Assembly: GCA_017979445.1 (NCBI GenBank)
Contig: CM030714.1
Span: forward strand, 17,045,892 to 17,109,891
DNA length: 64,000 nt
Direction of reading: 5' to 3'
DNA from: Akebia trifoliata
Taxonomy: Eukaryota; Streptophyta; Magnoliopsida; Ranunculales; Lardizabalaceae
Made by a program: the position numbers and the translations under genes. The notes beneath the pieces were generated by a model, which saw only the letters and a program-made list of their open reading frames with translations, did no database searches and had not been told where the DNA came from. Position 1 is the first letter of the stretch. Each line of letters opens with the position of its first letter. Shown piece by piece: positions 11,890 through 23,805 of this stretch.

Positions 11890-13034
11890 ACTTTCTTTTG
11901 TTCTGTGGTTGATAACTTCTACTTCCTCTATTAAAGCTTGAGCCCGACATTCATTTTCTTGTTCAATTAATTTGATTATTTCAATGAGAGGTTCTTCATC
12001 AGAAGTTTTTCTTTTTGAAGCCAGATTATTAGTTAAATTATAATTGCGCTCAGGGTAATCAAAAATTTCTTCTATTTCATTAAAAAGAGATGGGGTAACA
12101 TGACTCATTGTAGACTTAATAGACTCACTTGACCCAACAGGAAAAATAGACTCACTAGAAATAACAAACTTAGCAGAAACAACTAATTTACTTGACTCAA
12201 CAGAAATAAAGGACTCATCCGACACATTAGACTGAACAGGACTAATATAACTAATAGACCCAATCTTGACATGCAACACAAGACTAATTACATGATAATT
12301 AGAGAGACACCCAACAACGGGTTTGATTACAGACTGAGGATTTGGGATCCCCTTCTCAATTGAAAATACTAGGACACTGTGATCTTCAATGAATAACTGA
12401 TCCATATTGAGAGATTCCAGATTGAGCTGCTAGTCTTCAACTTCTTTTTCTTCATCTTCTTTGCTTTCTTCCATTTCAGACCATTCATACCAAAGAAGAT
12501 TTCAAACCCCAACAGACGAGTACATGTAATGTGATCAATGAATGACTCTAGGAACCCACAGTAACGGAAATCTTCTCATTCCTTCACTAAATAGCCATTA
12601 AGGCTCTTACGATAGGATTTCATTTTAATGAGATCCATGGTGTGCCTTTGCCTTTTTACAATTGTCTTGTCCCACTTTGTCTTCCAGTATTGGGCCCAAT
12701 CTTCTTTAGTAAGCTTATATCCTAGTCCGAATGTGCCAATGACTTCTTTAATTACCGGTACCTCTTTAATACCTTGTTGCTTGCGACCTAGGTCCACACT
12801 AGGAAAAAATCTTATTTTTTTGAACATGTTGGCCATGTAGCAGTTAGAGGTATTCTCAATAGAAAAATATTCTTTCACAGAGTGATCCCATTGAACTGAG
12901 CAGATCTTCTCATATTCAAACCCGCTAAGCTCTATCCCCTGTTGTTCTAGCTGAATCTCAAGCAACGGCTCCTTCTTAGTTTTAGTACTGTTTACAATTC
13001 CTACAATTTCAGCATCTCCATAGAGAGTAATCAC
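11890..13034 (-). pseudogene. Linker between protease and reverse transcriptase (Tat/Ogre)
   Basis: Two open pieces (12576-13034 and the first part of 11653-12405) lie between protease and RT. The first contains FGLGYKLTKEDW, recalling the FGLGYKP block seen in Tat/Ogre polyproteins at this spot. The second has an acidic, Ser-rich run and then EEIFDYPE. Between them (12406-12575) lies a stretch with stops; Ogre elements often have an intron between protease and RT, but I cannot locate splice sites here with confidence. Confidence 0.75.
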
Positions 13035-13133
13035 TAGTCCATCCTTGATAAACTTGACCTTCTGGTGTAGTGTGGAAGGGATGGCTTTGATCTGGTGTAA
13101 CTATGGTCTCCCTAATAGTAAATTGAAAGAAGA

Positions 13134-13400
13134 CTAGATATCAATAACTTGAAATTCCACAAGAAATTTAGCTATGCCTGTGGACAATCGAATGTGCAAA
13201 ATTCCCAGTACATCCATTTTGGTGTTATCATAGGCCCTAACCCCTTGATTAGTGGGCTTGAGATCTTTAGCCTCAAATCTGAAACAAGTAACAGTCTTTA
13301 AAGGGCAAACATTCAGTGCACTCCCATTATCAATTAAAACCAGAGGTACCTTCATCCCATTACAGTCAACTATGATGTGCAACGACTTACTATGGCTTAC
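13134..13400 (-). pseudogene. Aspartic protease of the Tat/Ogre element
   Basis: It would cut the polyprotein. The active-site block reads VLIDNGSALNVCP; Tat elements use D-N/T-G-S at this place. The following VRAYDNTKMDVLGIL and FLVEFQVIDI match the usual G-x-I/L and F-x-V-I flap and C-terminal blocks. It is preceded by YPSDLP and a frame break near 13390-13440, and ends with a stop at 13134. Confidence 0.88.
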
Positions 13401-13528
13401 TCCTTCTTTTGGGAGATCAGAGGGATAGGATATTCTCTACGTAAATTGCCCCTACTATACTGGCCAGCTGATCTATAGAAGTATCAAGGGAAATTTGGGC
13501 TGTACTTAATGCTTTGAGAACAACTTCC

Positions 13529-14212
13529 CTACGAGTAGTGGAAGCCATGAGTAAACCCCAAACCGAGATATTGGCTCATGATTTCTTGCTTGATCACGGA
13601 GTTATCTTCTACAGTATTTTCTTTGATAGGATCTTCTCTTTCTTTTCTTGTCAAGGTCGTAGGATTATCAACATAGAGTTCTTGTGACTTAAAAACTCCA
13701 CCCCCTCGAGTCATATGTCTAACTTCACAGGAGAGGAAGAAGGGCTCATCTTCTTCAGTCAACAAGTATGGATCTTCATTTATCAAGGAGACAAGACTTT
13801 TTAGGTTCATTTGACCTAAAAGATAACTGATGAATATGGGGCTATTATAATGAGGTAGGGATAGACAATACGTATCATCTGAGATTAGATCAAATGGTTC
13901 ATAGTTTGTAGTAAAAAATTTCATCAGTGAAAGATAACCAGACAAGGGGGTAACTAGGCGGTTTGACTTAGATTGGATTGATGAGATAGACGGGATCGAA
14001 TACCAATGGGGTGTGAGAAACCATGTTCAGGATTGGTAGAGGTTGATAGGTAGGTAGTGGATTAGTTGTGACATTTGGTGGGATAGAGATTGTGACCTTT
14101 TGTTATCAATAAGGTTTTGAATGGCATGGTGCAAGGTGATATTTCGACCAGTGTGATGGCCAGAGTTTTGATGAAACTCACAAAATAAGCTAGAGTTGTG
14201 TCCAGCTGGCAA
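13529..14212 (-). pseudogene. C-terminal gag region of the Tat/Ogre element
   Basis: The piece 14027-14212 holds FCEFHQNSGHHT and HAIQNLID, the zinc-knuckle-like block of Tat gag (normally C-x2-C/H ... GHxTxxC). Here the last Cys is replaced (HTGRN), so metal binding would be weakened. After a frame break, 13529-13945 has the VRHMTRGGGVFK block, which recalls the xxTRSGRxFxP block that precedes protease in this lineage. Confidence 0.8.
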
Positions 14213-14348
14213 GGGATTTGGTAAAGGTCAGGGTTGGATAGGGGTAGGAAACTCTTTTTTCATCAATTTGTGAAGAGCTACAGTGAGACTCATCCCTAGA
14301 TTGGTAAATTGACACGGAGTTCGAAGTTGACTTGGGTGAACCTAGTTA

Positions 14349-15299
14349 TTAGTCTGGGCTGGGGGTTGAGCTGGGGGTACCTGACGTGTTGGCTATGTAA
14401 ACATGGTTGGTACTAGGTTTGGGAACATAGGGTTTCTTAGACTTGTTATCCGAGGGGTTAAAAAGAACCCCAGAGGCAAACGCATCCTCGAGTTGACTTT
14501 CGGCTTGTAATAGGGATTCAAAGGTAGGAAGATATTGAGCAACCAAGTGCTGAGCATATCCTTGTGTAAGGTTTTTTAGGATAATCGCTACTTGTTCCTT
14601 CTCCGAGGGTCTATCCCACATTTGGGCAGCCTTGGCCCTCCATCGACCAATAAAATCAGTAAACTTCTCCCCATTTTTCTATTTAGTCACCTCCAAATCC
14701 CTTCTTGAAGTTTCAATCTCGGTACTGTATTTATACTGATGCCAAAAAGCTTTTGACATGTTCTCCCATGAACCTACTATAATTGGGTCTTGAGACATCA
14801 GTCATCGCAGAGCTGACTCGCATAGAGTTCGCTGAAATAGTAATGTCATCTATTCATTGTTGAGCCCCATAGTGCGATTGTTAGTAACATACACCTTAAA
14901 ATGCATTTTTTCACAACCTACCCCATTGAACTTGTCCATTTCAGGCATTACAAACTTCTTTGGTAAATGAATTCTAGGGATGCGGTTCAGAGCTTCAATA
15001 CCTGCTGCGATTTCATCGATATCCTTTATACTCTTCATTGCTGACTCTAACTGAGACATCCTGTTAGTTAACATCGGATTTTCATTGAAATGCTCTTCAT
15101 TTCTGTCAAGCTCAAAGATCTCATGTGTACGTCTCGCTGCATTTTCTTCTACCATTTTTCCTTTTGAATCATCAAGGGGATTGTCCGTTGATTCTGAAAT
15201 CTGTTCTAAGACTTCCACTTTGCCTTTTATACTATTGATATCATTGGCAAAGACTGTCAAAATCTTACGGATCTCTGTCAGCTCAGATTCGGAAGCCAT
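14349..15299 (-). pseudogene. gag of the Tat/Ogre element (N-terminal and core, broken)
   Basis: It starts with Met at 15299 and runs 149 codons to a TAG at 14850-14852. In the same frame it continues through a TGA near 14802 and a TAG near 14680 into the core block EKFTDFIGRWRAKAAQMW and ILKNLTQGYAQHL (14349-14621). The N-terminal third is charged and helix-like, followed by IPRIHLPKKFVMPEMDKFNG, the usual entry to the Tat capsid region. It would form the particle coat. Three stops in one frame, mostly one transition away from Gln or Trp codons, show long decay. Confidence 0.9.
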
Positions 15300-15640
15300 C
15301 TCTGCCTGTTGACTTGGTGTTGACGTTCACTCTAACCGACTGGACTTACGACTCCAACTAAGAGGTGGACACTTAAGTTTGGGCACAATAATAATCCTAT
15401 ATGACCCCATCAAAGGTAGATTGCATCAATTTCAGTGTTACCCCCTTGATAACATTTTAATGAGTCTTTTTATTGAAGTTTGTGCACCAATCCATTAAAT
15501 AATCCATTCATGTATGATCATTCAAAAGAGAAATAAATGTTTAAAAGAAAAATAACTTTATTGAAATTATCGATAAAGAAATGTTCTCATTATAACATCT
15601 TTTAACAAATCTGACTTAAACTATTTTTTTTGCATAGACG

Positions 15641-16802
15641 CTAGGCTTTGTCTTGATGGTCATCAGGATTGTTATCAGACTTGATTCTTTTGGCTCTAAC
15701 AACTAGCTCTTTGAATTCTGCTGGTTCGTCTGGATACCTTAAAATGCGTTTGTTCTAGGCCTTCTCAAGGAGATGTACAAACTTTTCAGTCAATGGCTCA
15801 GAAGGGAAGAAAGCTTTGTGCTGAGGTAAAGATAAATCTATGGGTACGTCGTATTGCTCTGAGATCAATGCAGGTTGGTAGAAAGATGTTTCTTCTGATC
15901 CAATCAAGTGAACATAATAGGATCCTTTGGTTCTTAGAACAGGAGGATCAGTTATCCACCAAGGACATCTTAAATTGATATGACGGGCAAGGCGAGAGTC
16001 TAACCATTTGCTCCAAGCCTTGACTGAGTTGTGACGCACTAACAAGTTTCTTTTGGAAAAATGTTCTGGCCCATACTCGAGGTTTGAAGGAACATCTACA
16101 GTTTTGAGATAGTCACAAAACCACATATAGAGTAATTGGGGACTTCCTTTGAAGCTTTCTCGCTCATTATTTTTTATGGCATCTAGACCGGAGAAAATTT
16201 TAGTTAAGATGAGAGCTACTAGGTTAGCTTTCTTTGAGAGTTGAGAGGCTATATCTATGAAAGACTCAGGGATAGTTTTGCCATCACTTTTAGAAGTCAA
16301 CATGTATTGGGCTAGGATTCCTAGGCACAAACGATAGTCTCTAGTGGTTTGCCAGGCTTCGGGTTTTACATTAACGAGATGACTATAGGAGCGATACGGG
16401 CCCAATAGAGGTACTAAGTCTAATCTCCCATTATGGACTAGGGTCTTGGTTTCTTCCTTGAAAATGTTTAGTCTTGTGATGAGGTCTCCAGAATATCTGA
16501 TCTTCAATGAGGACCTAACTAGAGGTCCTGAAGTGGATACCCCTATGATGCCACAAAAATCCTCATAAGTGGGGGCACAAATGTATGTGCCCAATGTGGA
16601 ATATGTGAAGGTAGGGGTTCCAGCGCTTAGCCATAACACGTAATAGGTTCCAGTCTATTTCAAACTCGTGGAAGTAGAGAGTACTCCTCAACATGAATCT
16701 CCCAAAATTGATTTTCTCTACAGGGTGCATCCCTATGACGATTGTTTTGACTAACTGGTCGATTGGGTTATTGCCTGTGACTAGCATCCTGGTTTGACAC
16801 AA
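15641..16802 (-). pseudogene. ORF1 of the Tat/Ogre element (extra protein before gag; plant-mobile-domain/DUF7745-like)
   Basis: Two overlapping frames make one protein. From 16802 the first frame gives EIDWNLLRVMAKRWNPYLH and FHIGHIHLCP; near 16565-16590 a frameshift leads to the second frame with TYEDFCGIIGV, FLVRHNSVKAW-like LLVRHNSVKAW and CPWWITDPP. A TAG at 15755-15757 is probably a lost Trp, since the same frame runs on to a stop at 15641-15643. The WNP ... L.PTYEDF pattern is what I recall from the ORF1 proteins of Ogre elements related to plant mobile domain proteins. Its role is unknown. Intact it would be about 385 residues. Confidence 0.75.
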
Positions 16803-16854
16803 AAGGGTATTTTAGTACACTTCCAAGGTTTATGTAAAATTAAAAAATCTTGTC

Positions 16855-16980
16855 CTTATGGAAAATATTTTCTGGAAAACACTTTTTCTTGAAAAATATT
16901 TTTTTGCTAGAGAATACTTCCTTTGGAAAATACTTTTTCTGGAAAATACTTTTTCTGGAAAATACTTTCCTTTCGTAAAT
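16855..16980. repeat. Degenerate ~20-bp tandem repeat in the Tat/Ogre leader
   Basis: Units like GGAAAATACTTTTTCT recur six or seven times between ORF1 and the 5' LTR, the last three nearly identical. Confidence 0.8.
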
Positions 16981-17639
16981 CATTTTTCTTCTTTGAAAAT
17001 GGGTTGAAACCCGAATTTAGAAAAGAATTTGATTTCCATTTTGATCTAAATGGCCCGGCCCATTATGATTATTGGATCGAGATGGACTGGGTCGTTATGA
17101 ATTATTGCCAGAAATAGATTTTTTATTGGGTCGGTGCACCATTTTAATTTCCAAAAATAAAATTTTTTATCCTTGAGGACAACCATACATTATGATCTTA
17201 TACATGATTCACATATATTCATCAATCACAAGGTCCCATTCAATAAACAACCTGGAAACACCCACGATAAGTTTGAGTCATGACCTACAAGAGGAGTTTC
17301 TAGACTCTAAGCTTACAACATGTAATACATTTTTATCTGGCCACCCTTACCCAAGTACACCTATATACCTCTCAAGCGTACTCAATCAGACGGCACGTGG
17401 TGACTTGGTTTGATATACCGTATAGGTGATAATCTAAAACTTCAACTCACTTCTCTGAAGCCAAAAACAATCAGTTTAATCCCCAGATCAGAGGTGGCGT
17501 GCAATGCTTGAGCAAAGACACTCTTAAATCACCTATTTTCTAGAATAGACATAATCTATCCTCCCAGTACCTTAGTACATCAGAGCAGGATCTCGCTTAG
17601 GCACTCATTTTGACTAAGAAGTACAACTGATGTACTTGA

Positions 17640-17985
17640 ATCATCTTTGATATACCTATGGGTACGAGTCAAGAGTTGTAGCTTTCATAAATAGTTTGGC
17701 ATCCCATGAAGGACCGACCACGTACTAATACTATGTTGGCAAACGGGACATGTGACTGTGCGGCTTACAATAGGTCAAAGGCTCAGGTCACTCCCGCTTG
17801 GGTGCATCGATATACCTTTCAGAGCCACCTGATCAGGCGGTACTGGCCCCAGTTTAATATAACCTAAGGTACGTGACTGGAGTTGTGATTTTCATGAATG
17901 ACGTCGCATTTCCGAAGAGACCGGGCCACGCACTAGTGCCACATTGGCTATATGGGACATGCAAGTGTGCAAAATAGTAAACGTG
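17640..17985. repeat. Old ~215-bp tandem duplication in the Tat/Ogre leader
   Basis: The block with GGTACGAGTCAAGAGTTGTAG ... ACCGACCACGTACTA ... GGGACATGTGACTGTGC (about 17660-17761) recurs at about 17869-17971 as GGTACGTGACTGGAGTTGTG ... CCGGGCCACGCACTAG ... GGGACATGCAAGTGTGC. It is well diverged. Confidence 0.7.
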
Positions 17986-19252
17986 CATGTGATGTGTGGA
18001 AAATAGGGTGGGTTGTGCCCGAGGACTTTTTCAAACACATGGGGTACATAGGTCCAATTAAACCATACAAGCAAAGGTGTACATTGATTAGGAAAGATTA
18101 ATAACATATCCATATGGTTCAATTTAAAATTAAAGGTATACACATCTCAGGAATATATCAATGGTAAATCAATCAATGAATATAACACGGAATAACTGAT
18201 CCAATTCAATATTGAAAGAAGCACACAAATTTTTTATATCCAAATCAAATGGATTTCTTTTTTATGGTCCAATCAAAGGGTTACTTTAGGTAACCCAAAA
18301 TAATTTAAAACCTCAAAAAAGTATTAAATTGAGGGTGAAACGATGATTTTTAAGATAAGGAACGATGATTCTCTTTTAACAAATTGAAAGTTTTTTTTTT
18401 TATTTTGCCAAGGAATACCAAAAACTCTCTCTTTAAAAAAAATGATTTCAAAAACCAAAAAAAAAAAAAAAAAACTATTGCTAAAAAACAATTAAAATCA
18501 CAACCTAAAAAATTATTTATTGCCACACCGATCTCTTTGGATCGAAAAGAATTAATCAACAACATGATGTAATGTGTTCCATGTAGAAAGATTGGTATGA
18601 TAATAGCTTAAGGAAATAATCCAAAATCCAACTTAACCCAGAATAGAACCTAAATCATAGGTCCTAGAAGATCTAAAAGAGATACTTGGTAAAGCTGAAA
18701 CTATAAAGAATTAAGAACATCCTTATTGGGGACACACCACCCTAAAAATTAAAACAGTGGGTTGCTGCTTAACATAAACTCAAAAAGCAAATTTTTTTGT
18801 TTTTTTTTTGTTTTTTATTTATTGTTGATGGACAGAAGAACACTTGTCCCAACAAATAAAGAGTTTTTTTTTTATATTTATACTATTAATGGACCCACGA
18901 TAAAAAAAAGGAACTTTTTTTTTTTTAATATTTTGCCAAAAGGCAGATTGACACGCACCTACAAATAAAAACTAAAAAAAAATTTAAAAAAAAATCCCGA
19001 TTCAATGATCAACATTCCATCTTTAGTTAACTTATTGAAATCTTGCATTATCTAGAGTCATTCCAAATAACCCTTTTAGTGAACGATATAAAATAACCTA
19101 TCAAAACAAATATTCAAAGTCCAAACCGATGAGCAATAATTGAGGCAACAAGAAAAGTTAACTAATAAACAAAAAATTAAAAATAAAATAACAAACCTAG
19201 GTCATTTTAGCAATGCTTCTATACTTGGGATTTTTCAAGTTTGATCCTCAAT
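17986..19252 (-). other. Leader of the Tat/Ogre element, no gene seen
   Basis: AT-rich DNA between the PBS and ORF1, with long A or T runs at 18389-18400, 18459-18476, 18798-18815 and 18868-18926. Small open frames here lack family features and are taken as chance. Confidence 0.7.
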
Positions 19253-19272
19253 GGTCCCCAGTGGAGTCGCCA
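19253..19272 (-). promoter_or_regulatory. Primer binding site of the Tat/Ogre element (tRNA-Arg type)
   Basis: The minus strand reads TGGCGACTCCACTGGGGACC, one base after the CA end of the 5' LTR. As I recall, Ogre-type elements use a PBS matching the 3' end of a tRNA-Arg; the match to a specific tRNA was not computed. Confidence 0.85.
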
Positions 19273-19273
19273 C

Positions 19274-20732
19274 TGAAAACGTCCTCGATCCGAGGGTGCG
19301 CTGATCCACTTTTGACCTTTGAGGTTTGAGAGTCGTCACCTAGTTATTACGGTCTAGGAACCGAACATTGACTCGAAGTGGATAAACAAACAACTAATCT
19401 ACTAAAAAATACTAAGTTCGGAGATCACATTACGGGGTTGGAAGGTGTTAGGCACCAACCCCGCCCGACAAACGCTGGTTTCTACTAATTCCCAAATAAG
19501 ACTACATTACTAAAAAGACCTAACAGTTAAAAAAAAAGAAATATATACCTTTCTGAAGACAACGATCTTGTTCCCTTAGATCTGGTAGAATAGTTCTTCG
19601 AACAACACTCTTCGAGATGTTTTTGAAAGGCTTCTAGGTATTTTTTGAGCTAAAGTTGAGGTATGGGTGTTAGGTATAGAGCTAGGACTTCACAATTAGA
19701 CTTATGAGAGGCTAGGAAAGCTTTTTGACCTAATTTTTCTAGGGTTTATTTTTTTATACGAAAATAGATTGTAGGAACCCCTATTTATAGATTTTTTAGG
19801 TGCCTTGTAGATAGAGTTAGAGTTTAATTAGAATTGTAGACTTAGTGTTTAACTATATTTATTTTGGATAGAGTTATAATTTAATTGGAATTATTTTACG
19901 TAGAGTTATTGTTTAATTATAATTTTTTTAGGTAGAGTTATAGTTTAATTAGAATTTTTTTAAATAGAATTATAATTTAATTAGAATTATTTTAGGATTT
20001 TGACTTTTAGTCTTACTTGATTGACTTGACTTTAAGATTTTGACTTGAGTCTTACTTGATTGACTTAACTTTAAGATTTTGACTTGAGTCTTACTTGATT
20101 GATTTTAATCTTAATTAGAATTTAACTAATGTTTTAATTATTAATTTCAGAATTTTTAATTATTAAAATTGTAAAATTATCATTTTGCCCTCGGAGAAGA
20201 CTTTTTGCGTTTTAAGTCAATTTTTGATGTTCTAGGATGTTTTGGATTCGATTTTTTTGTAAAGAACTCGATGGGAATATTGGATTGTATCATTTATGAA
20301 ATTTTTTGTGCGAAATGATCGTAAACTTTATGAGGGGCATTTTCATAATTTTGTTAAATTTTGTGAAAATTGGTGAAATGATTTATTTGGTTTCGATTTG
20401 TTATTTTATGTGTTTGAAAGGGTTTTCCTAAGCGTATTGTAGGCTCTAGGATTTTGAGGTTAGGGGTATTTTGGTAATTTGGTCATTTTTTAATGATTTT
20501 TTCGTGAAACTTCTTTTTTGTCTGCAAGATGATGATTTCTATATTTTTAAAGTTATATTTTCCCAGTGTAGTGTGGTTTACAAGGCTTTGTTAGCTGGAG
20601 ATACCTCATCCGAATTTCTGAAACACATCTGGTAACAAATAAAGCATTGAAATAAACATCTATCATTGGGAACCGTTGCAATTAGGTTGACGAGTTTATT
20701 AATCAGACGAGTGCAAAAATGGGGTGTCTACA
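19274..20732 (-). repeat. 5' LTR of the Tat/Ogre element
   Basis: 1459 bp, TGTAGACACCCC at its minus-strand start (20732) and CA at 19274. It is followed on the right by the TSD CTAAC. The minus-strand TATA-like CTATAAATAG at 19781-19790 is kept in all three Tat/Ogre LTR copies of the window. Confidence 0.94.
19781..19790 (-). promoter_or_regulatory. Candidate TATA box of the Tat/Ogre 5' LTR
   Basis: CTATAAATAG on the minus strand, followed by GGG; the same ten bases occur at 1149-1158 and 5132-5141 in the other copies. It is the best core-promoter candidate for the element RNA. Confidence 0.55.
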
Positions 20733-20834
20733 CTAACATAAATAGATGGAGCCATGTCAAAATTTCAAGGTGCCACCTAGTACCTTGAGATTTGACCTAG
20801 GGTTTTGTGTTAGCATTTGGCAGAGCATCACAGA

Positions 20835-20846
20835 TAGTATCAAAGC
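20835..20846 (+). promoter_or_regulatory. Degraded primer binding site of element A
   Basis: TAGTATCAAAGC two bases after the LTR end. It differs by two G-to-A changes from TGGTATCAGAGC, the tRNA-iMet type site present in element C. Confidence 0.8.
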
Positions 20847-21186
20847 ATAGCATTAGATCTGTAAGAGATGCAGATTTACTATGTTTTGGAGAATAGGCTG
20901 ATACCACAACATTAGAGGTAATCGTAGAGTGTTACTAAGGATCCGATATCCGAGCTCATCAGTAGTTTCATATCGAGATTGCAAGTTCTTTTGTGTCTAA
21001 AAGTCTGTAGAGCCTAGTAAGCCTAAGATAAGATTCTAGATTCATTATGTTAGTAATGAAAATTGTGCTCATTACTAGATTTCTTATTATAATGGTTGTT
21101 AATGTTTCAGTAAGAATGATGTTGGTGTGTATGTGAGAAGTGCCTTGCTTCGGATAAATAATAGATTTCTAAACTTGCAGGTTAAA

Positions 21187-21910
21187 ATGCAAAGAAATAG
21201 AGTTACAACTAGACCCATGACAAGGAGTCAAATTGGTGGGGAAGACCTACCTAGGTCGAGTAAACTCACCAAGATATAACAATTGATAGAAGTAGTCTTT
21301 GAATTATCCCAAGGTCAAGCCCGCATGGAAATGAGACAATCAGAGATGTTTGAGGCTTAGATGATCATGATGGGGCAACTGACAAAAAGATTAGAAATGA
21401 TAGAAAAAAAACTCAACTACCATCTTAAGGATAAATCTCAAAAGGACCTCAAAGTAAATGTCCCAACACTAGGAGGACTACGAGAAGAAATAATGATAGT
21501 ACAATCATCACCTCAAAGCCTAGTAGAAGAAGGGCAGTTAGGACCAAAATAAGAGGCAAATGATTACAAAACTAGCAAAGTAGGGGAGAAACCAACCATA
21601 CATAAGAAACAAGACTATAGAAATACCCACTCAAGAGATTAAAGAGTTTTACAAGAAACAACAACATATGCTACTAAATCAGCCAAAAGAAAGAGTAGTG
21701 GCATGTTATGAATGTGGTAAGTTGGGACACAAAGAAAAGCAATGTTCGAGTCGACGTCAATTGATTAGAGATGCGTGGCTCAAAAAGATGTTATAAGCGC
21801 CAATTCAAAGAACAATAAGGCCACCAGGTGTTAACGAAATTGATAACATACTTATACCACTACAAACCAACCAAACTAGCTGTCGAAAGTGAGGGGGAAT
21901 GGAATTACAG
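21187..21910 (+). pseudogene. gag remnant of element A, 5' part
   Basis: It aligns with the start of the gag-like frame of C (26493 onward): ACAACTAGACCCATGACAAG, a Lys/Glu-rich helical stretch, then the zinc knuckle CYECGKLGHKEKQC with all four metal ligands, which C has partly lost. Stops (for example at 21358) break the frame. The gene is cut at 21910 by solo LTR B and continues at 35288. Confidence 0.85.
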
Positions 21911-23078
21911 TGTGGTGCCCCGCCGAACACTAACACAAATCCTCATGTCAGATCTCGAGGTACTAGGTGGCACCTCGAAATTTCGGCATGGTCTCCTCTG
22001 TTTATGTTAGTATTCCAAGGCGTTCAACCTGCACCTGATAAACGACATACAATCCTGCATATAACAAACAAAATATAATACTAGCGAAAGCCTATATACG
22101 TCTAATAACGTACGAAAGATCAGAGCGTGGAAGAAGAAATTATAATACAGGATTATATGAAAATTTCTCACTCTAACATAAGTCCTATCGCTCAGAACAA
22201 AATCTATAATACTTTTTGGACAAATCGACACCACTAGGGGTAATAACCCTAATACTCGCCAACTGACGAACTCTGGCTGTCTATCTGACCCACCAGATGA
22301 TTCTCACTCGTGATCTAATACCTGTCTCGCCAAGCTTCGGATCTGAAACTAAAAAAATGGAGAAGGAAAGGGTAAGTAACAATGGTTACCTAGTAAGGAA
22401 TAACACAATTTCTGCCAATAACCTCTTCTAACATGAATGAATAAGCATACTAAATCATTTAAAAATATACAAAATTTTACATAAGAAACTATGATTAACT
22501 GGTACATATAGCCAGGGATGAACAACTAAACATTTTAAAACTCACATTACATCGATCAGCAGTATTCACTATAACATTCTCTTTTTATACAAATCAAATT
22601 TATCAAATGGAAACAATAAACATGGATTTCATTTTATATATCAAAATAAGCAACAGATACTGTAACACCCCGGATTTTCAACTCATATCTCGAGAAAATT
22701 AAATAGTGAGATTTGGAAGAAAATATCGAAGGAGAGACTTAGAGTAAAATACTCGGATCTTGTTATGATTAATTTCGAGGAAAATCAACTTCGCCATTAG
22801 ATTCAAAAGGATTGAAATATATACATTAGCCTGTAAGCAAGTCCGAATTCGAATTCGGATAGAGAAGTTATAGAATCCTCGAATTTCGTGTTAAGTGGGA
22901 CCCAAAACAGTGGAATTTCGTTAGAGCGAGAATCAAAAAGATTTGATGACACCATTAGATCCGAATCGAAAAATTATTCGAAATGGTATATTCGTTTGTC
23001 GTTTTTCGAGTCCGAATAGTTAAGTTACGATCGAAACTAGAAATAAGGGGGAAATTACAAGTATGCCCTTAGCTGTGT

Positions 23079-23086
23079 TATAAAAG
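23079..23086 (+). promoter_or_regulatory. Candidate LTR TATA box (element C, left LTR)
   Basis: TATAAAAG, 418 bp into the LTR, kept in A (102-109, 37793-37800) and in the right LTR of C. If it is used, everything downstream, including the hairpin array, is in the RNA leader. Confidence 0.55.
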
Positions 23087-23805
23087 AAAAATCTGTTTTT
23101 CTTTTATTTCATTTTTCTCTCATTCTCTAAGAAACCCAAACGACAGCCACTTTCAACCCAAGGGTTTCGACCCATTCCCTTCAAGTTCTAGCCCGAACGA
23201 AGCCGAGTTGAACCTCGACGAAGAAGACAAAGTTGTCGGCCACGTCGAGAGCTACAACTTCACCACCTTTGGTTGTTCATTCTTGTTCGTTTTCTCCATC
23301 CTCCATCAAAAATCAGCCGGGTAGCTCGAGTAAACCTCCACACATTCCATCCGAGGGCTTCATCAAGTTAGGAGCTAGGTATATACTTCATTGTAGAAGC
23401 GAAGGAGAACGTCATTGTCGGATACCTTGCAAACCCTCGCTCGTTTCGCATCCAAGTCAGCCCAACCTCGACTCTTGAGCCATCCAACCTTGAGTTGTAG
23501 TGCTAGCTTGTACCCTTGGCGTCCACAACCAAGTAAGGGACTTCCAATTCTTATTGGTAGCTTTAGATTTCCGAAATGTGCATTTAGGGTTTTAAAACAA
23601 AACTTATTGTTTGCATTTAAATCATAGAAATTTGTGTTTGTTTCAAATTCATGGTAGAGGTGGGTGTTTTGCTTATGTTTGATCGAATCTTGATAACAAA
23701 ATCGTGGGTGGGTAGAATGGTTCGAAGAATGAAAAAGGAAATCGAAAAAGGGATCGAAAAACCCAAAAATCGCGAGTGAGGTTCAGGCTGTAGGCGGGTA
23801 GGGTC

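Larger units (their letters stand above)
4527..20732 (-). mobile_element. Full-length Tat/Ogre-type Ty3/gypsy retrotransposon, 16.2 kb, degenerate
   Basis: Minus-strand element with two 1.5-kb LTRs, PBS, ORF1, gag, protease, reverse transcriptase, two RNase H domains, integrase, a long 3' untranslated region with tandem repeats, and a PPT. The two RNase H domains, the extra ORF1 before gag, the PBS type and the 3' tandem array are known marks of the Tat lineage (Ogre, Retand and relatives). The flanks are CTAAT (4522-4526) and CTAAC (20733-20737), a 5-bp duplication with one change. The uninterrupted site GGAACGCTAACATAAAT occurs in the right LTR of A near 39256. Stops and frameshifts in every domain show it cannot make its own proteins. 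Confidence 0.95.
1..20832 (+). repeat. Left LTR of element A, in three pieces (1-552, 2291-4526, 20733-20832)
   Basis: The pieces align in order with the left LTR of element C (22661-26134). Position 1 corresponds to about C position 22976. The first break is the solo Tat/Ogre LTR, the second the full Tat/Ogre element. The LTR ends in CACA at 20832, where the C copy reads GCCACA, and is followed by GA and a PBS-like sequence. Open frames inside it, such as 6-344, have no database-like features and lie in LTR sequence, so I do not call them genes. A TATA-like TATAAAAG sits at 102-109. The visible pieces add up to about 2.9 kb. Confidence 0.85.

Noticed and set aside
15755..16639. 294-codon frame as an independent host gene with a plant mobile domain
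   Set aside because: It lies between the PBS and gag of the Tat/Ogre element, in the same strand and order as ORF1 of that lineage.
18389..18926. Long A and T runs as poly(A) tails of LINE or SINE insertions
   Set aside because: No element body or target duplication is attached to any run; they look like simple low-complexity stretches of the Tat/Ogre leader.
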